Assembly (NCBI GenBank): GCA_946902875.1
Contig: OX336340.1
Span: 7,399,739 to 7,463,738 of the forward strand
DNA length: 64,000 bases
Source: Nematopogon swammerdamellus
Taxonomy: Eukaryota > Arthropoda > Insecta > Lepidoptera > Adelidae
Direction: 5' to 3'
Shown: positions 60,673-64,000 of the stretch, in pieces
How the letters are laid out: every line of letters starts with the position of its first letter
Numbering within the stretch: the first letter of the stretch is position 1
Position numbers and translations under genes: made by a program
Notes under the pieces: model-generated
The model's input: the letters and a program-made list of their open reading frames with translations, nothing else
Databases searched by the model: none
What the model was told of the DNA's origin: nothing

Positions 60673-62834
60673 TTTATCATATCATTTACTAAGTAGACAA
60701 GTATCAATAGGTACTAAAATAAATCTGTAAGGGATGGTGATGGAGTAAGTTACTTTGTTGTATGAGATACTGAGTTTGTAGACTCTATGTATGAGACTAA
60801 AATTAAATTAACGATTTTTAGAAATCTTTTCTGTACATATATGTATGTATGTTTTATGCTATAAAAATAGAGGGAATAACATAGTTATATGTAAATGTGC
60901 AATATAGTCACAAGTATGTCGCTCGGTCCGAACGATTTACATAAATAGGTTTATGAATTAACAGACCTTGACCCTCGCTACCACGATATGTAGCGACACG
61001 AAGTCGGACCCTCTCGGTCAGACTCAGACCAGGTGTACTTGTTGACGTCTGAAGGTCGAGTTCTCTTGTAGTAAGTACCTACCTATACATTTAGTTGCAG
61101 TGTTAAAAACTTTGCCCGCGACTTCACCCCCGTTAAAGTAAAAACATTAGCTTGAGGTATGTTTAACATTCTGTGGATTTGGCAGATCCACCTTTCTTTT
61201 ATGCTGCACCGTCACTATGACGTCACTGGTAAAAACATCTTCATTGTATCCTTAATTTTTCCGGCATTTTATTGCTTTGTAACACCTCGACTACTACCTA
61301 CTTTGTATTTAGCATCTTCGTGTTATAAACACCAACATCACAAAATAATATGTATTTTTAGTACCTAGGTAGGTACTTTATGAACACGCCTATATAGACC
61401 ACAACACTACTGCAGCTTTCAAAAAGAAAACAGTAGTAATGTCCCAAAACTTGAAAAAAGATGGCGGATGAACAAGTTTGTTTGCCGCGTCGTCGTAAAT
61501 AAAAAGTATATATTTTTGAGATTCTCGCGATTCGAGAAGAAAACAATAGAAATTAGAAGTACAACAGAAAAGGCTGTATACTTTAATTAGTTTTGCCTGT
61601 TCCGAAAAGGGACCAATAAATATAAAAAAATGTAATGCCCCAAAAATACTTCAAAAATATATATAAAAATAACAGCATTTGAAAAGTAGGAATTAATCCC
61701 GGGATCACCTGATTGTAAAGCCTTACCTTTAACCAACGCTTAGGCGAATATCTGCACCACTTAATTCACAGTATCACGTGCGTGACAGAAAGCACAAAAC
61801 CTAACCCTATTCCATTGTAAATATTCGCGCGCTAACGGGTATGTGACATCACATGACAGCGCGCTGACTCTAGGTAGACGGACTCGTGCAAAACGAATCG
61901 CTCGCGACGCGACGTGTCGCACGTGCAGGTATTCACGATTATAGCGTCCTTGTTTGGCGCTCGTGCGCCGCACGCAGAACTCCATTTCGGCCCATACTGT
62001 TTCTATGAAGTAGCTTTTGTTTCACGCGCCAGCGGTGTTTTGCCGATCCCCATACATTCAGTATGAGAGACCCGCGTGCGTTTTCGATTCCGCACGGGGC
62101 GCGCGTTTACTCGCAACAACGTGCCTTGTGATCTATAAAATAAGGTCGAATAAACTCAAAAAATCACTGAAATCAAATCAAAACTAGGGTACTTCCTTCC
62201 TGTTAACCTAGCTAGAGTAATGAAATTTGGCAAGAAGCAAGGTCTCCCCCACAGCACAAGTAAAGGAAAAAATCAGAAAGGCATATAAAAAATATATATT
62301 ATAATATATTATATTTATTATATATAAAAATATATAATAAATATATATATACTTACTTGGAACATCGATGTCTTGGAAACATTCAATCATTGCAATAATT
62401 TACTGATAAGTGGTTTCGTACGCTGCTGAAGGCCGGAAGGACTAGGGAAAGAAAAATATTGAAGATACATAATATATCCAGCAGTGGACGCATATACGTT
62501 GACTGACTGATAATAAGTTTAAGTGTTCAAATGTCGTTGGTTCAAGTGGTTTCACATCACAGCAGCACAGTGTTCACATACGTGGTCGGTGTGGTAACTG
62601 TCCGATTAATGAGTTGGAGTGAGTGTAATATTTATTAAGTATTCTGTGCTCTAGCTAGCTAGACTAGACACTGTTATTCATATAATTGCGTAGATTAGAA
62701 GACAATCATTGCTTGGAGGAACTTACATAACATCCTTACAGAGTACGTGTAACATTAATTGCTCGTACCTACCTCGAGCTCGGTCCGCGGACCGAGCCGC
62801 ACGAACTTCGCGGTGGAAACACCACCGTGCAGTC
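60673..62834. other. Intronic stretch, little recognised
   Basis: Contains a TATA-type low-complexity tract (62285-62352) and a short dispersed tail at 62475-62505 (CCAGCAGTGGACGCATA). It also has a moderately GC-rich, unidentified segment at 61780-62110. No exon found. Confidence 0.35.
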
Positions 62835-63185
62835 AGTCTCGATAACTCAGGTGGTGGTATACCTTGACGTTCTTTCATCGAAATAACCGCACACCCGGGA
62901 GCGGATGACGAAACGAACTTGGATGGGTTACCTACCATCCGATAGTTGAGATTGAGACCGACCCTGGTTCGGATTCCACGTAAACGTAGGTCCCTTCCCT
63001 TACATTAGCGCACTGCGTGAAGGTGGATCGAAGCGGCTATCAAAACGTTTTTTCCTTCAGTTCAGTGTATCCGACACGACTAAAGGGAACCACTGACATG
63101 GTACCTAGTTCACCAAGGTGTGAAGGGCTGACATCACGGGTGTAGTAGGCAACGTAGCCAACTGTATTTACCACTGTGTCACGTT
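62835..63185 (+). mobile_element. Degenerate SINE copy
   Basis: GTTCGGATTCCACGTAAACG, TAGGTCCCTTCCCTTAC, TCCGACACGACTAAAGGGAA and GGGCTGACATCACGG match the SINE body, with deletions. Confidence 0.65.
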
Positions 63186-63189
63186 TATA

Positions 63190-64000
63190 TTAGTTAGATA
63201 AACACTTTGGACACACGAGAATAATAATTTGTCTGTGTTTTCCGGCCAGTTCCATATAGCCGAAGCCATATAGCTCCTGTCGGAGCAAGGTGTCTTGCTC
63301 GGTGTAGTAAGGCTGGAGTGGAGTATGGCAAACGGTGTAGCCAACCATGTCAGGATGCATGAACACCCACAAATAAGCTTACCTAATTATATTTGTAAAT
63401 AGTTCCGATAATAAAGTTTTTTATGTTTTCAAAAAAATTCCATTCAAACAGGAAAGACATACTGCAAAAAGACACTGTCAATAGAGGCTCTTAGGGGCTA
63501 TTATTATCATATGATTTGCGGAAAACATTGGGAAAAAATTCACCAAGTCACCCGCTAGAGGCGCCGCATGTTTTTTCCGTACTATATTTTCGAAACGGGC
63601 TAAATTTGTTTGATTTTCATTTGATAATGTAAGCCCGTAATATGAAGGAAGTATGCTACGTACGATAGGCCCTCTGATTGATGCTACAGTTTTGCGCATT
63701 TTTAGATTATGTTGGGGAATGACAATTTAGCATTGTTTTGCGTGCTGTCATTAAATATTTCTCGATTTGCAAGCTTCGCTATTGCATTGTTCTATCGATT
63801 AGTCGGCCAATTAGCATTGTAGTCCCCATCTACGCAGCTTGTACTCGTCATAGAAACCTCTTTGTATGAATATGGCTTCTGTAAGTGGGAAAATACGTCA
63901 AGCCTTAGGAACATTCTTGTAAGGTAGTTTTTTTTTAAATTTCAAAGTCTATAAAAATAGCGATGAAATTTTTTTATTGTAGGTAATAACTTTTTCACTG
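63190..64000. other. Terminal stretch, nothing recognised
   Basis: Still inside the hemolymph-protein-like gene as far as can be told. No exon with acceptor, open phase and donor stands out. Confidence 0.35.

Overview
This is nuclear DNA of an insect, most likely a moth or butterfly. The genes are split by many GT-AG introns, CpG-rich exons sit in AT-rich introns, tRNA-derived SINEs and MITEs are dense, and one host gene resembles the lepidopteran 27 kDa hemolymph glycoproteins. No prokaryotic features are present.

Three host genes set the frame. (1) Positions 1-4411, + strand: the last six exons of TSR1, a 40S ribosome-assembly factor whose 5' part lies off the window. (2) Positions 9773-22801, - strand: all nine coding exons of a DNAJC14-type J-domain co-chaperone, 852 aa with every splice phase consistent; it converges on TSR1. 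(3) Position 29510 onward, + strand: a signal-peptide exon (29510-29564) and a phase-compatible second exon (59294-59469) of a secreted DUF1397/27 kDa hemolymph-glycoprotein-like gene. These two exons are 29.7 kb apart and the gene continues past the window.

The DNAJC14 introns hold a 3 kb fold-back transposon with a THAP-domain gene remnant, a decayed CR1/Jockey-like element, two SINEs and a hAT MITE with its target duplication. The intergenic stretches hold MITEs, piggyBac-type ends, RTE-like relics and an RNase H relic.

The giant intron of gene 3 is a nest of elements inside elements. A Penelope-like element (PLE) landed as a palindrome of two ~1.05 kb arms. Its right arm was split by a ~6 kb LOA/Jockey-group non-LTR element (31972-37942, 13-bp target duplication). 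The same arm was split again by a BEL/Pao LTR retrotransposon (38420-54327, LTRs that read as identical, 5-bp target duplication ACCAG). The BEL leader was in turn split by a ~9 kb piggyBac-type insertion (44350 to about 53342, TTAA on both sides). That insertion carries an apparently intact 1018-aa transposase gene whose small acidic exons were amplified together with a SINE-bearing intron. Removing each insertion restores the expected size of the layer below: BEL returns to ~6.9 kb and the PLE right arm to 1.05 kb. The right end of the piggyBac element falls in a 200-base assembly gap (53143-53342).

The most interesting items are the amplified-exon piggyBac gene and its cargo-like segment, the LOA insertion junction with an extra inverted copy and a third target-site copy, three hammerhead-ribozyme-like motifs, and the THAP fold-back element.
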